Shown here piece after piece: positions 21,801 through 34,512 of a DNA stretch of 64,000 nt (its first letter is position 1; each line of letters begins with the position of its first letter). Source of the DNA: Silene conica (taxonomy: Eukaryota > Streptophyta > Magnoliopsida > Caryophyllales > Caryophyllaceae); the NCBI GenBank assembly GCA_029255685.2, contig CM055318.2, positions 12,591,001 through 12,655,000 on the forward strand, given 5' to 3'. The notes under the pieces were generated by a model, which ran no database searches, had not been told where the DNA came from, and saw only the letters and a program-made list of their open reading frames with translations. Made by a program: the position numbers and the translations under genes.

Positions 21801-24800
21801 TATTTAACTCCTATTGAGAGGGTTAGCTATTGAATAATTCAATAATATATTTCTATGTCACATATTTCTCACCTACAAAAGTTGTTTTTGATTGAAAATC
21901 CGTTTATAGTCTTGTAGTGTTTGGTACTTTGGTTTATACGAATATGATCCCTATCTTTTTGGCCTTAAACAAGTTTACGAGCATCTAATCACGTCATGAC
22001 TTGTTTATTCAAAACTCTCTGGTATGTTTAGCTCTTTTCCAACTTTTATGGGCTTCTCTGCATAAAACTTGTTAATTGAAAACTATCTGACATTTTATCA
22101 TTCTCAAATTTTTAAAAGGGGAAAGCAGTCCATGTAGGATTTATAGTATATGTATGGTACTTGACTGAACTATATAGTTGTGTCTTAGATTCCAAGAAAC
22201 GCAGAAGGCGCTCGTTGGTTTTGTACAAGAAGAAAAAGAGAAGATTGCTTCCTTATGTCCCAACAGAAGATCCTGCTCAAAGGCTAGAACAAATGCGTTC
22301 TCTTGCTACAGCTTTAACAGCGCTAGACATGGAGTTTAGTAACGAGCTAACCTACATGCCAGGAATGGCTCCAAGATCTGCTAATCAAGCTATCTATGAA
22401 GATGGGGGAATGCAGGTGAGTCTCATCTTGCTGCTACATTGTTATTAGCAACTTGGGTTATCGATTCTATTTTCACTTTCCATGGAACACAAAATTTACT
22501 ATTTATTTACCTTTGAAGTCTGATGGAACAAAGCTATATAATTCACCAAGTTGTCTAACTTCTCATATTAAGAAGTAGCAAACAGTTGACTCAATTTTTC
22601 ATTATGGTTATCTGGAAGACTGGAAATAGCTTCTCTGTTCCCCAACGCATGGGACATATTTCATACTTCTGACCCTCCTACTTCGCCATAGGCGGGTAAC
22701 CTCTAGGAAAATGGGGTAATGTTAATGTAATCATGTCTGAATTTTACTACTTTCTTCTGGTGGAATTTTTGTATACTTTTCGCACACTTCAGTCTGTAAG
22801 TACTTACTGTCTAGTTTCCTTATAGGTACTTTCAAAAGAGGACCATGAGACTGTCAACCATTGCCGAGCTATGGCCAGAAAAGGCGAATGCCCACCATTA
22901 TTGATAACTTATGACGCATGTGAAGGGTACTTCATACTGTGCCTTACTGATTCTTTTGCATTTTGGTTCATCTCAAAATAATGGGTCATGTTCTTGACTT
23001 GGTAGATTAAATAATATTTGCACCTGGCCCTCAATCACAATAAGCAAATTGATACGTATAACTGTATAAGCGGGAGACTGGAGGTTACCTTTTTTTTAGT
23101 ATAAAATTCTCTCCGTTATGTCTTGAAAATGGATTCAAATAAAAATAATTACATAATAAATCTTGTTGGATGCAGAAAGATTTTTTTCCTATCTTTCTTT
23201 TCTGAGTGTTTTAATGCAACTCAGATCACTACTATTTGGTTCTAGAATACGGAGTATGATGAAATAACCAAAATAACTCATTAAAATAGCTGCGCTTCTT
23301 TTTTTGTTAGAAGGCAGCCAATCACTCGTTGCCATTCTCAACGTAATTTTCCTTAGTTATGAGTGATCTGAAAGCAGCTTATGTGTGTCAAACAGCACAA
23401 GAGTAAGGTCCTTTCCATAGAATATTTTGTACACTGTAACTCGCAATTTGAGGCAGTCCTTGAGATACCAGTGTTATGTTACTGTCTCTTTTGGTGTTGC
23501 AGCTACACAGTTGAGGCCGATGCTCCAATCAAGGATATGACATTCATAGCAGAATACACTGGAGATGTGGATTACATTAAAAATCGAGAGCGTGATGACT
23601 GTGACAGTTTGATGACGCTGCTGCTTGCAACAGACATATTAAAAAGCCTGGTCATTTGTCCTGACAAACGCGGAAATATTGCTCGATTCATCAATGGCAT
23701 CAACAATCACACCCCGTAAGCTCATTTGATTTGTGTGCTTTTGTCATTTACTGGGCCAACTTGTTTCACGAGAGACTGTCTCCGATAATTATATTAAGAG
23801 GCCAAACCACCTGACTAAAAAATCTTAGTCACATAACTCATAACCCTAGTCACTGATCTACCCATTAGCCCTCTTTGGTCAAAGGTGTTCTTATACTGAT
23901 GATTCCTCCTCTGCCTCCCTTAGTCCCTTCCCCCTAATATACACTATATATTTAGTCTTACTCCTGCGCGGCTTAACTTCTCAAGGTCCCAAGGTTTGCC
24001 TCCAAGAGTTCTTACTTTGAGTTCTAAATTTCTTTTCACACACAAGGTTGCAAAAGTCTTACTCCTGTGTGGCTTAAACCCCTCGAAACTTCCAAGGTTT
24101 GGCCCCAGGAGTTCCAACTTTGAGTTGGACTTCCTTTAAAGTTTACCAAGGTTTCCAAATTCGTAGTATGCCTCCATACGAACATAGAACACATAATGTG
24201 ACAAAAATAAAAATACATCATTGCATGATTATGAAATACATGCAAATCAATTCGAAACTGGGTTTGAGTGGGTCTGAAAACCCAAATAACATTTACTTTC
24301 ATTATTAATCAACCCATCATACCCCATGAAATATCGCCTTGGATGGCCTCATTAATTTGTCAATGATTATGGGCAAAGAGAACCCTAATTGTAAAGATGA
24401 ACTCTTTTGCCTTCCCGATAATAATTCATACACTCGTACTAGCTCCCTCATACTCGTCATTTATGAAGTCAATATATTTTGTGCACACTTTTCCTTTGTA
24501 TTGTCATGTTACGGCTGTTATATATCCTTTATGAAGTCCATGTATATTTGGGAAACACATTTTTCTTGGTATTATCATGTGCCCGTCATTATACAAGGGT
24601 CAAGAAAAAACTCCGATTGAAGAATATGGCTCTCTTATGATAATCTTATGGTGAGACTCTCATATAAAGATTTATGTTGCTTGGCTTGAGTTTTTGAAAC
24701 GGCTATTTATATGCAGGGAAAGTAAGAAGAAACAAAACCTTAAATGTGTGAGGTATGATGTGAATGGCGAATGTTGCGTTCTTCTAGTCGCCACCCGTGA

Positions 24801-24876
24801 CATCGCCAAGGGAGAGAGGCTATACTATGATTACAACGGTTATGAGCACCAGTATCCAACTCATCATTTTATTTGA
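18899..24876 (+). CDS. ATXR5: Histone H3K27 monomethyltransferase ATXR5
   Basis: Six exons, 18899-19262, 19421-19504, 22189-22415, 22826-22926, 23503-23715 and 24717-24876, join in phase to 382 aa (Arabidopsis ATXR5: about 379). The protein places one methyl group on H3 lysine 27 during replication, helping to silence transposons and prevent over-replication of heterochromatin. A PHD finger spans residues 73-117 (C4HC3 pattern), a PCNA-binding PIP box QRKIIDFF lies at 125-132 and is encoded right after the first splice junction, a basic stretch KKKKRRLLP precedes the SET domain, and SET landmarks EYTGDVDY, RFINGINNH and YYDYNGYEH occupy roughly 245-375. No post-SET region is present, as usual for this pair. 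Wording near RPIVVRVPIG and LSQRKI favours ATXR5 over ATXR6. Intron 2 is 2.7 kb. Confidence 0.96.
23957..24150 (+). repeat. Diverged ~100-bp tandem duplication in ATXR5 intron 5
   Basis: Two units starting GTCTTACTCCTG (about 23957 and 24056) share CCAAGGTTTG, the block around GAGTTC and ACTTTGAGTT. A second local duplication, built on TTTATGAAGTC and TTTTCYTTGGTATT-like blocks, lies at about 24460-24590. Confidence 0.7.
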
Positions 24877-25682
24877 AGTTCATACACAGGATTTAATTAA
24901 TCTCGGTCATCTAATTAATCCTACTGATACACAAATCGACATTAAATCCTTTTTCTTTTCTTTTCTAAGTCTCTTCTCAATCATTAAGCTGCTGGATGTA
25001 GTCCGGCAATTTATCATGATTTGTAGGGCATTTAACATTGTAGAGCCACAATGTGGACTAGTTGAGTATAGAGCAGCCAAAATGGCTGGAGTTTAGATTA
25101 TGATGAACGGCTTTCCTGCATATGAGCCATCCCGATTTTGGACCACAGGAGACAATTATGATAATCTTTAGGATCTCCCTTATTTTCTAGTACAACTGTT
25201 CTCTAGGTTATTTACTCATTTTCTTCTTTGCTTCTGTTTCTCTTGCTCGGAAACTGCTCTCTAAGTTATTTACTGATCTTCTTTGCTTCTGTTTCTCTTG
25301 CTCGGAAACTGCTGTTGTACGGCATAAGAAAGCATTTGAGTTGAACCTCAGATATGCCCTGAGAGTCTCAATCAACCCAATTTTTGGACTAACTACAGGA
25401 ACTTATTCCTGGAGGAGGGTTGAAGGGATAGAGCCATTGAGTTCTTTAAGCAATATGTCGAGGATGTGGAGGGGATAAAGATGCCAGTAAGTCGAGGGAT
25501 GCTTGGTCATTTTTACTACCCTTGATGTGAATCGAACCTGGTATGTGCCTTTATGAGACGAGACAACTCACTACCTAAATGGCCCATCCATCCCAATATT
25601 GAGGACTAGTTGTAAGTTTGTAACTACTAACTACAATCTAGTGCTTGGATAATAGGGGTAGAATAACGATTTGAAGTTGAAG

Positions 25683-26012
25683 TTAGACATAGTTTGAAAA
25701 ATCCAGGGGCATAGATTGATGATGACCAAGATGACAGTAATACGAGCGGTGACCCTCGATCTTAACAAAGAGGGAGCTGTCAACACTCAGTATAAGCAGG
25801 TTGGATGGGAGTAATGAATAGCTTAGGCGCTTTGCAAATCGTTGTTTTGGTGCTTGTTTGAGTCCATACAAGGATTTCCTTAATTTGCCAACTCTATTGT
25901 TTCCGGACGTTAAGGAACATGATCGATGAACAAAATTGTCCCTAAGGTCAGCATACCCAATTTGTGCATGCATACCTCTTCCTTCAAATGCAATAGGGAG
26001 TGGAGGATACAT
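25683..26012 (-). pseudogene. Ty1/copia reverse transcriptase fragment
   Basis: A 109-codon minus-strand frame carries copia RT landmarks in order: the start of the LP.GF-type block, then VGKLRKSLYGLKQAPKQRFA, then DSSLFVK. It covers only the middle of RT and has lost several conserved residues, so it is a dead fragment. No gag, integrase or LTR from the same copy is contiguous with it. Confidence 0.8.
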
Positions 26013-26089
26013 ATGGTTAGGACATTGTTCAATGAGGAGTTCTCACAAAAAATTCTAGCTATGCCTGTTTGCCATCACGTCAGGAAGGT

Positions 26090-26860
26090 ATGACTATTTG
26101 GGCATACACTACCCAGTGAAAAGTGGTTATGGGACCGCTTTTGAGAAGTTTATGGAAACTCGGGGCTCTGGTAAGGATAAGCGGAGGCTGAGTGATGAGG
26201 GAAGAGTTTATGTAAGTCTCGTCTTTGGAGGCTCTCAGGGCGGGCTTGGAAGATTTTAATTTGGATGATCATCACGAGCTCCCTGACACTGGGAAGTGAA
26301 TTCAAAAAAGTCTGTGTGTTATAAATAATAGGTCATTGGAGACCCTGGAACACTCGTTCCGTGATTGACCAGCGATCTCACGTCTCCGGGCAGGATCCCC
26401 ACTAGGCCTAAATACGAATCAAGGAAGTGGCGGGTCACTTGAAAACTCGATTATTAACCGGATTCAATATTTGGGAAAGTTGAAAGATCATGAAATTCAT
26501 GATGCAAGAATCATTCTATTTCTAGCCATGATGTGGAGCATATGGTGTTTGCGGTATAGTATCATCTTTAGATGAGGCTCTCTCCTTCCTCACATCTTTT
26601 TTAAGGCTTACTCGCAATTGGTCTGTAATGCTCAAAAGGCTACTCACATAGTCGAAATAAGGGAGGGGCAATGTTGATACAAGTCGGTGGAAGAGCACCC
26701 ATATTAAATATTCGCATTCTTTCTTCATTGGATGTTTGGGTAATTGTCCATCTATAAGGATTAAGGTTGATGTGAGTTGGGGTACATCTCTGGAAGCGGG
26801 AATAGGATGAGTTGCCTATGGCAGGGAAGGATACCAAAGTTACGTACTAAAAATGTTACC
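26090..26860 (+). pseudogene. LINE fragment: zinc-binding RT tail and RNase H remnant
   Basis: In shifting frames on the + strand the translation gives YPVKSGYGTAF, then TLEHSFRD with a stop where the conserved Cys should be, then MMWSIW, then IKVDVSWGTSLEAGIG, the order found at the 3' end of plant L1-type LINEs (zf-RVT then RNase H). It has several frameshifts and stops. The LINE at 38440-40310 carries the same motifs in better condition. Codons upstream at 25320-25650 may belong to it but were not recognised. Confidence 0.65.
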
Positions 26861-26929
26861 ATCTCGGTTTTCTAAGGTAAAATACCAAAGTTACTTCCTG
26901 AAACTGTAAGTAAAATATTAATATAGTGT

Positions 26930-27914
26930 TTACAACTGAAATCCACAAACCAAAATCTAACTAACTGAAATCAACACAACACATCCCCAACCTTAATATC
27001 ACAACCTTAATCATGGAATCAAACACGAGATACGTGCCGAGAATCTACTCACAATTTCCAATGGATCATCACAACACACATAATAACACATGGTTAATTA
27101 CAACACACATAATAACACATGGTTAATTACACACATAATAACACATGGTTAATCACAACACACATCAAAGCCAATCATGAGTACTGTCATACAAAAACAT
27201 CACAATCTCAATCAATCATCCTGTAACCGAATACACATCGCAACATGTTGCCCTACCAGGTTTCCATCGTAAATAATAATTCTGGTGGGGAGCGCAGCCT
27301 TGCTACCCTGCCCCGCTCATCGCAACAAGCGGTATCTTGATCCTTAATGTGCACATCCCCGCGATGGGAGCCACGAGGGGAGACCATGGAGTTGGAATCC
27401 ATCTCCCGACAATGGTTCCAAATATCACAACACATAATCTCATACCAATAATATACTCAAGTATTCATAATCAATCACACCGTCACATAATCAAGATAGC
27501 AGAACTGTGTAGGGAAACTCTACCTCTAGACAATAACAAGATCAACCAACTATAAACTTACTTGAATTGAACGAAGATAAAATAAACTAGGATGATCGAC
27601 GTACGCGGATTTCTTTGCGAGGTATCAATTAGGGACGATCTAGGGTTTGCTTAGAGATGAAACTGTTTGTTTTGGTGCTTGACGAAAATAAGAAATGACT
27701 AAGAATAATCCTTAAATCTCTAATTAACATCTCGCAGAACCGGAAATAGACCGGGTACTCGACCGAGTACCGAGGGTACTCGACTGCGTACCTCATAGAC
27801 TCGACGGAGTAGCACTTGTACTCGACGGATTACATCTAGGCAGACTCAAACTCACGACTCTAACTTTATGTACTCGACCGAGTACCCTAATGCATGAAAG
27901 GGAGGAGTGCTACA
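26930..27914 (-). repeat. Second Ty3/gypsy-type LTR remnant
   Basis: The right border on the minus strand reads TGTAGCACTCC, and five copies or variants of ACTCGACCGAGT lie at 27755-27890, as in the related LTR ending at 18087. Near 27085-27160 a unit containing AATAACACATGGTTAAT is repeated three times. The left border is not defined. It directly abuts copia gag-like sequence on the right, which suggests that it inserted into that gag. Confidence 0.5.
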
Positions 27915-28700
27915 CAAGGAGTGCCCTTGTGTATTGCGCGAATGACACGTGCCTTTATAGGCAGTGCGAGAATTAGAATTGGAGGCAGATGAGGGGTTAA
28001 CAAGGGAATCGACGGGGTGCATGGTGGGTGGGAATTGCGGTTGTGGTATGGACGGGTTTGGGTGGCATTGACTGCGGCATAGAATTGGTTAACTGATGTG
28101 TGTTCAAGGGCTTGGATAAAGAGCTCCATATTGAGCAATTTTTCGTGTAATTCAACGAAGGAAATAAGAGAGTCACGTGTGTGGACTGCATTAGTGACAA
28201 ACTCATAGCATAGGTCGTTGAGATTCTCGAGAATGTGATCAGTTATGTCTTCGACGCTAAGGGGACTGCCAGGAAGGGCGAGTTCGTCTATGGTAGTTTT
28301 AGTTTTGGTTTTGGTTAGGAAATTAGAGATGGAAAGGGAGCCTTTAGTAAAGTGCCGGAGCTTGAGTTTAAGTTGTTTGATGTGGCCACGGGAGGGTAAA
28401 GCATACGTGGAGCTAAGGGTGTCCTAGAGTTCCTTGGCGGTGGTTGTTCGAGTAGCAAGAGCAGTCACGAGAGTTCCGAGTGTGCTTGCCAAAGCACCGT
28501 GTAGTAACTTGTCCTGCCGGAACCAATAGTTATAGGTTAGGGATAGTAGACAAGAATTTGTCACTCGTAATCGTTTTAGAGGGGGCGACGATAGAACCGT
28601 CAACAAAGCCAAAAAGGCCATAGCCGACTAGGAGAGACTGAATCCGCATTCTGCATCGTCGATAGTTGGTGGAGCCGTCGAGTTTTTCCACTATTTGGGA
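27915..28700 (-). pseudogene. gag: Ty1/copia gag pseudogene
   Basis: On the minus strand, broken frames give WFRQDKLLHGALASTLG and LATRTTTAKEL followed by a stop, then a run resembling LPSRGHIKQLK and a tail ending in LLNMELF with Pro/Asn-rich sequence. This is the order in the UBN2-type gag of common plant copia elements. There is at least one stop and more than one frameshift, and the C-terminal end is cut by the gypsy LTR at 27914. The remaining 28700-29049 holds only spacer, perhaps the leader or LTR of this element. Confidence 0.7.
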
Positions 28701-29049
28701 TAGTTGAGGCGAGCTTGAATGTATTAACGGTATAACAAGGTATTTATATAGAGAGAGACGTAACTATGCTAGCCCCAAATTTCCTAGTTAGCTAGGATTA
28801 TAACCTAATCAAGATTACGGGATATGATACTCTAGGAGTATAGAATCAAATTAGTTAGCCATGGACAGGAGAATCGGATTATGCTTATCACTATCAACCC
28901 ACCTCACTTTCATAACATGTCAATTTATTATTCTCACATGCATATAAATATAAAATATATTCATTAATATAGAATTTATTGGATGTATCCTTTGAAAAAC
29001 ATTACAATGAGAGTATTCATCAGATCAAATTATTTGATGCAACTTAAAC

Positions 29050-30575
29050 TTAAATTTTGAACATTTTAACCTTAAAACCATTCTTCATCCGAAGAATTAC
29101 GGAATGTTCCGAAACAATAGATTGACCTTCCAATGGTTGGAACTCGTAATTTAAGATTATTGCGGCAGCCACAACCTTCATTTGGATGAAGGTCATGTCC
29201 TTACCAACACAAGTTCTTGGACCTGCACTGAAAGTTACAAACTTGTAGGAAGGCTCATGCCTAATCTTCCCCTGTGCCGATATCCATCTTTCGGGCTTGA
29301 ACTCGCAACAATCTTCACCCCAAACTGATTTCATCCTTGCCATGGCATACAAGTTGAATAAAATTTGCATATGTGGTTCCACTTTGTGCCCACTTGGGAG
29401 AATGTCCGACTCGATTGGATTTTTGGATTGAAATACTACCGGAGGGTACAATCTTAAGGCCTCGCATAGTGCACCATGGAGATAAACTAGCTTCTCACTT
29501 ATTTCTTTGAAATTGCTCCGAGTGAAAACATACCCTATATCCATGTTACAATTGTCGGTTTCATTTGCTTTCATGGTTGAGATGAGTTCTTGTCGAACTT
29601 TTGATTGAGCTTGCGGGTTTTTGGAGATTAGATAGAAAAACCATGACAGTGAAGTACTGCTTGTTTCTCGTCCAGCTATGAAGAAATTGAGTATCGTGTC
29701 CCTCAAGAACTTGTCTTCCCTATCCTTGTACAATGTCAAAAGATCAACACCTATATTTTGTTCATCATTAGGATTAATAGATCTAATTTGCTTCATTGCT
29801 TCACGTTTCTTGGCTATGGAATTGTAAACGAATGTGTTGAGTGTTTCCGAAGCTTTTTTGAACTTTTTTTCTTGTCCGACTCCTAGTCACCTCATAAACT
29901 TCCATACAATAACGGGTAAAAAGTTCGTGTAAAATACAACTCCCTCAAGATCATCCAAGGCCTTTGAGAAGGGAACACTAGGCAATCAACACATAACGAT
30001 CCCAACTCGTATCCCATTGTAAGAGAGCAAATATTATCAAATGTAAACCTTTCAAACAAATCTTGAAGATCAAGTACCAACCCTTGTTCAGAAGCGTGAT
30101 TAAGTACCGGTATTAGTCCATTTTCCACTTCCGCACATATCGTCTCAAGCAAAAGTTGTCGAAACTGAGGCTGCCCTAAAAATGTTTGAGCCATGCTTCT
30201 ATGGTACTTCCACAATTCACCATCGGAATTGAAGATCCCGTCTCCAAGGACATCAAAAATCTCCTGAAATTTAGCGCCTTTATGATAATTACTAAAGTTC
30301 TTGCTCAGGATATGGTGTATGTTTTTCGGGTCGGTTGTTATGAATAGCTCCATGGAAGTGTACCAAGGACCCTTGAGAAGAAAATTCAAGTCGGATCGCT
30401 CCATAATCTCAATACAAAAATCGTGGATTCGATGAAGGTTTTTGAGAAGGGCAAGTAACATCCCTACAAAAGGCCAATTTGTAGGCATGTTATTATTTTT
30501 ATTATTGCGAAATGTGTAACAAAAGAGGAGCATTGTGAAAAGGAACGTTAATAAGAAGAGATTGAGAAAATCCAT
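29050..30575 (-). pseudogene. CYP96A-like cytochrome P450 pseudogene
   Basis: This intronless minus-strand locus has the size of a CYP96A gene (about 508 codons). Relatives such as Arabidopsis CYP96A15 (MAH1) hydroxylate wax alkanes in the ER. Visible parts are an N-terminal membrane anchor starting MDFLNLFLL, the Pro-rich hinge MPTNWPFVGML, the I-helix AGRETSS, the K-helix EALRLYP, the PERW motif, and the heme loop FSAGPRTCVG with its Cys ligand. Two lesions break it: a single-base deletion near 29979-29982 within a Leu-Ser codon pair, and an in-frame TGA at 29887-29889 where relatives have Trp. All other motifs are intact, so inactivation is recent or the lesions are assembly errors. The ATG at 30573-30575 was chosen because it begins the anchor. 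Confidence 0.88.
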
Positions 30576-30622
30576 AGAGTAAATAATATTGTGAATGATG
30601 CAATTTCTAATTGTTCCAACTA

Positions 30623-30630
30623 TATTTATA
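30623..30630 (-). promoter_or_regulatory. Probable TATA box of the P450 pseudogene
   Basis: The minus strand reads TATAAATA here, about 48 bases upstream of the ATG, within a TATATATAAATA context. The short distance implies a very short leader or a start of transcription close to the ATG. Confidence 0.45.
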
Positions 30631-30810
30631 TATGCGTGAATTTGGTGACTATCTATGTCAAGAATCAATCAAGAATTCAAGACGATGGCCATATTAATAC
30701 GACTATATATATACGAGTAGGGATGTATACATGATCATTTTTCTTTTTACATTGCATATGTTTTCCTTGATTGGGAAATTTCATATGGGTACTCTTCATT
30801 TAACTCTAAA

Positions 30811-31522
30811 GGCTCTATTTGTTAAGATACTCCGGCTAGCTTATTTGATCAAAATTTTAGCTATCTGATTTGTTTGCAAGTGTTTAGTGGGTAGCTTATT
30901 TGACCAAATAAATTACCATGAAATGTTATCTTAGGTAGCATTTGAAAAATAAGATAACTGAAATCATATACTCCCTCCTATTCTCTGTTTTCTTCCCTAT
31001 TTCCTTAAACGGATTATTCAGGTTTTCTTTCCCTTTCTATTTTTGGTAACTTTTAATTATATTTTATTCATCCCTCTCTCCTATCACCCAACCCCACCCA
31101 ACTTTTTTACCCCTATTTTATTCATTTCATCAATAATTGGGGCCCACAATTCATTATTTAACTCCTAATTATTATCCCTCTCTCCTATTCCAAACCCCAC
31201 CCAACTTTTTCTCCATTAAACAAACACTTTTCCTTGAGTATTGTGCCCCCTCCAAAGGGGAAGAACACCATGAATAAGAGGGAGTATTTTTCATCTTTTA
31301 CCCCTTTAATTTATAATATTAAATAATTATCATATCCTTCAAGGTCATTTTACTTAAATAAGCTACCTTTCAGTCGGTTTACCAAACACATTTTTACATA
31401 ATGAGTTACCTTATCTGCTACTAATTTTCAGGCTACATTTTCAAGTTTTAGTTATTTTTTCAGTTTTCAGCAACCTTTTCAGATTTTAGGTATTTTTTCA
31501 GGTAGTTTTACCAAACAGAGCC
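30811..31522. mobile_element. MITE with GGCTCT-GTTTG ends, containing a Stowaway
   Basis: The left arm GGCTCTATTTGTTAAGAT and the right arm, read inward, GGCTCTGTTTGGTAAAACTA are imperfect inverted repeats. The sequence TAA occurs at both borders but cannot be placed exactly as a duplication. About 314 of its 712 bases are a later Stowaway insertion. There is no coding capacity. Confidence 0.65.
30971..31284. mobile_element. Stowaway (Tc1/mariner-type) MITE, 314 bp
   Basis: The ends are CTCCCTCCTATTC and, from the right, CTCCCTCTTATTC, flanked by the dinucleotide TA at 30969-30970 and 31285-31286, as in plant Stowaway elements. It contains two copies of a CCCTCTCCTAT-type block with CCCAACTTTTT. 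It is nested in the MITE at 30811-31522. Confidence 0.85.
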
Positions 31523-31959
31523 TAAATATTGACATAAATATACGACTAGGGTCGTAAATGAGCTGCGTTAATGTCGTGAAAGTCAATTTGATGTCGTGAA
31601 AGTCAATTTGATCGGTCGAAAATTGTCCGTGAGTGAAATTTATGTAGTACACACTATTTCACACTACACTTGCTTAATACTTGTATCAGTTGTATGGATG
31701 AAGAGGCTTAATTAGCCTAGTCAGTAAGTTCTTAATATTGCTAGTATTCACTGCATACGCAATTTTACGAGTACTAAAACATTTGCCGACTATGTAACTT
31801 AATTTTAGAAAATAGGTACACAATTTGGTGAGAATTTTATATATGATCTATATAATGAGAAGAAGACAATTTCGTGCTATACATTTTCACAAATTCTCTA
31901 TTGTAATATCCGTCTTAACCTTAACACGAGTTGAGTATCATATCACTTATATAATATAT

Positions 31960-32190
31960 AAAACAAATATATTTATTAGGAGGTATTAAGGGAATTATGG
32001 TATAATGAACATAATTCCTAGTAATTAGTAAGAAATTGTATTAAACAATAGCTCTTGGTATGTCCTCGGTTATGAATTAGCCTTGTATAAATAACTCGAG
32101 TTTGCATGAACATAATCAATCAAGTAATTCTACACAATTACCAAATTACATATTCTCTAAAATCTAACATGGTATCAGAGATATGTAATT
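31960..32190 (+). repeat. 3' end of a copia LTR with primer-binding site
   Basis: A sequence ending CTAACA at 32169 is followed immediately by TGGTATCAGAG (32170-32180), the usual primer-binding site complementary to initiator tRNA-Met. A TATAAATAA at 32086-32094 fits the LTR promoter. The next ~400 bases have no gag frame, so only this end of the element survives. The LTR start could not be placed. Confidence 0.7.
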
Positions 32191-32607
32191 GACCCGCAAA
32201 CTGAAAGAAGTCTTACTGATAAATCTTGAGTTATATGTCTATTCAATATTGAATAAGGAGTAATGGAACAAAATACCGTACGAGCCTGTGAACATACCGT
32301 TGTTAGTAAGAGTGTACATTGGAGCAAGCTCGAAAGAATACAAAAAAAATATATGTATTTTTTTTTTATTGCAAGGTATATAATATGTATGTTTATTTGT
32401 AAGTACTAGTATTAGTTAGGTGAAATGCCCGTAAGCTAAGATATACGGAGACTAATGATGTTCATGCATGATAGAATTATGAACACATGATGTCCTTTGC
32501 TTATGCTAACGTGAAACTCTCGAAAACATGAAGTGTACAACTCTACCAAGAATTTTATGTGCATAAGACTATTGTTTGTGTTTACATAGCCTACACATGA
32601 TAGATAC

Positions 32608-32886
32608 CAGTGGCGTATGTACGATTTTAGCCTTGGGATGGCACAATTATTTTTTTCCCGTAGTTAGTAGGAAAAAAAAGAGAAGTTTGGTGAAATAAAG
32701 CAAGTTTTTGTAAAAAAAATGCCTCTTATGAGTTTTGTACCTCAAACCTCACCAAACATCTAACACATAGCCACATTTAACCACTAAGCCCAACACATTT
32801 TTATGAAACTTATGTTCAAAACTTATTCTTATTTTTGTGTTGGGGGGTGGCACTTGCCTACCCTATCCACCCCAAATCCGCCCCTG
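32608..32886. mobile_element. hAT MITE, 279 bp
   Basis: The ends are CAGTGGCGTATGTACG and, from the right, CAGGGGCGGATTTGGGG, with a perfect 8-bp duplication ATAGATAC at 32600-32607 and 32887-32894. Inside, a stretch around 32735-32800 resembles a worn tRNA-like segment (ACCTCAAACCTC, TTAACCACTAAG). The element at 46274-46582 has the same layout. It is non-coding. Confidence 0.9.
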
Positions 32887-32894
32887 ATAGATAC

Positions 32895-34512
32895 AATGAA
32901 TTTGCACAAATTTATCATAGTTGCAACTAATTATTTATTTATTATTTCCGTGTTTATATCGTATCAACGTATCCAATAAACAATATTTTTTGTAAAATCT
33001 TCTACACAAATGTTATGATAAAATCAAGTAATATTTTATCTAAATAATCTTGTTAAAATAACACATTAACACCCCAAAAATTAACTAAATTTTAAAAGGG
33101 TGTTTTACCAAGTGTCTTCCCCTATTTATATTCTTGGTGAATTTTACATGAAAAATTAAATATGTTATTGTACGATATTCGATTTGATTACCACCACTTG
33201 TAAATTGAGCAAGTGTTTTTTGTTTCCTTCTCCTAACAATTGAATTTTAATCAAACTCATGATTAAGATTAAAAGATTTTAAGAAATAACTCAAAGTGTT
33301 AACATGTTACTCGAGACCTATTTCGTAATTAGCGTATTATACAACCAAATGTATACATCTGATAGTATAGATTTTGAGCTTTATAACAAAGAATTTGAGC
33401 TTATACATATATTTTACGAGCTTTATTTAAAAGAATCTGAGCATCTTTATAAAAAAATTGCAAATCAAAAACATTATATTGAAACTCAACAATAATACAT
33501 ATAAAATCCAAAGATTTTAATTTTGACACTAAAAATTATAGTGCAAGAAAAAATTGTTAGAAACTCAAAAAAATTGCATATAAGCTCAATTAGATTTGTA
33601 TTAGATGTACAATGCTCATAAATATCTGGGTGTATAGTCCTATTTGTGGCCTATTTCGTGTATAGCCACTTATACAATAATCAACTATCGTCATCAATCT
33701 ATCCATTTCCATTGCCAACGCTTACAATGAACAAATTAAATCCAAATCCATCCTATTTATTAAAGCAATCACCACAGAGCATATGTGACGCTCTGTGATT
33801 GAAAGTCAAATTGTCAAACAGCGTTTATTTTTTTGCTAAATTAAATCCAAATCCTTCCTATTAATTTGTCACATGAAATATATAATCCTTTGTACCTATT
33901 GAATAATCTGATTGAACCATTAATTAATTTAATCAACAAAATTATGATATGCTTTTTACACATAAAAAATTGTTCGCTTGACAGCAAAATAAAATAAACG
34001 AGCTTTGTCAAGTCAATTATGTGAGTTGTATGTATAAGAAAAATGAAAACGCTTATGATCACAATATTTAACAAAATATATGAAAAATAAGCCAATAAAG
34101 CATAGAAATCATATAATTAAAAAATATAAAGTACAATATTTAACCAATTACTAGATAAATATTTTTAGAGTTTATTGAAATCATTTAAAGATTTTATTTC
34201 CGTTTTTATAAATTCTCTACTATTTTACCAATTTTTTTTAAAAGGTGAAATTACAATTTAATAACTCAAATTTGGGATTTTTTAAATTAACGAAAATAAG
34301 TTTCAAATAATCAATAAAAAATGCGTAATGAAATAAACTAATAATATTATTTGAAAAACATATACATGGCACAAAATTAATTTTGCCCTCCATGCATATC
34401 AGTCCATGTCGATCGAATTTGATTGACCACATAACTGTAAGAGTGCGTATAGATTAGGAAAAAGAGAATGATTAGGTCAGGGATCCGTACATTGTATATT
34501 TGTATACAACGG
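32895..34512. other. AT-rich intergenic DNA
   Basis: Open frames here are short, AT-driven and without recognisable domains. No transposon end was found. Confidence 0.5.

Noticed and set aside
33304-33495. 63-codon frame in AT-rich DNA
   Set aside because: There is no domain, no Kozak-like context and no neighbouring exon. It is likely chance.
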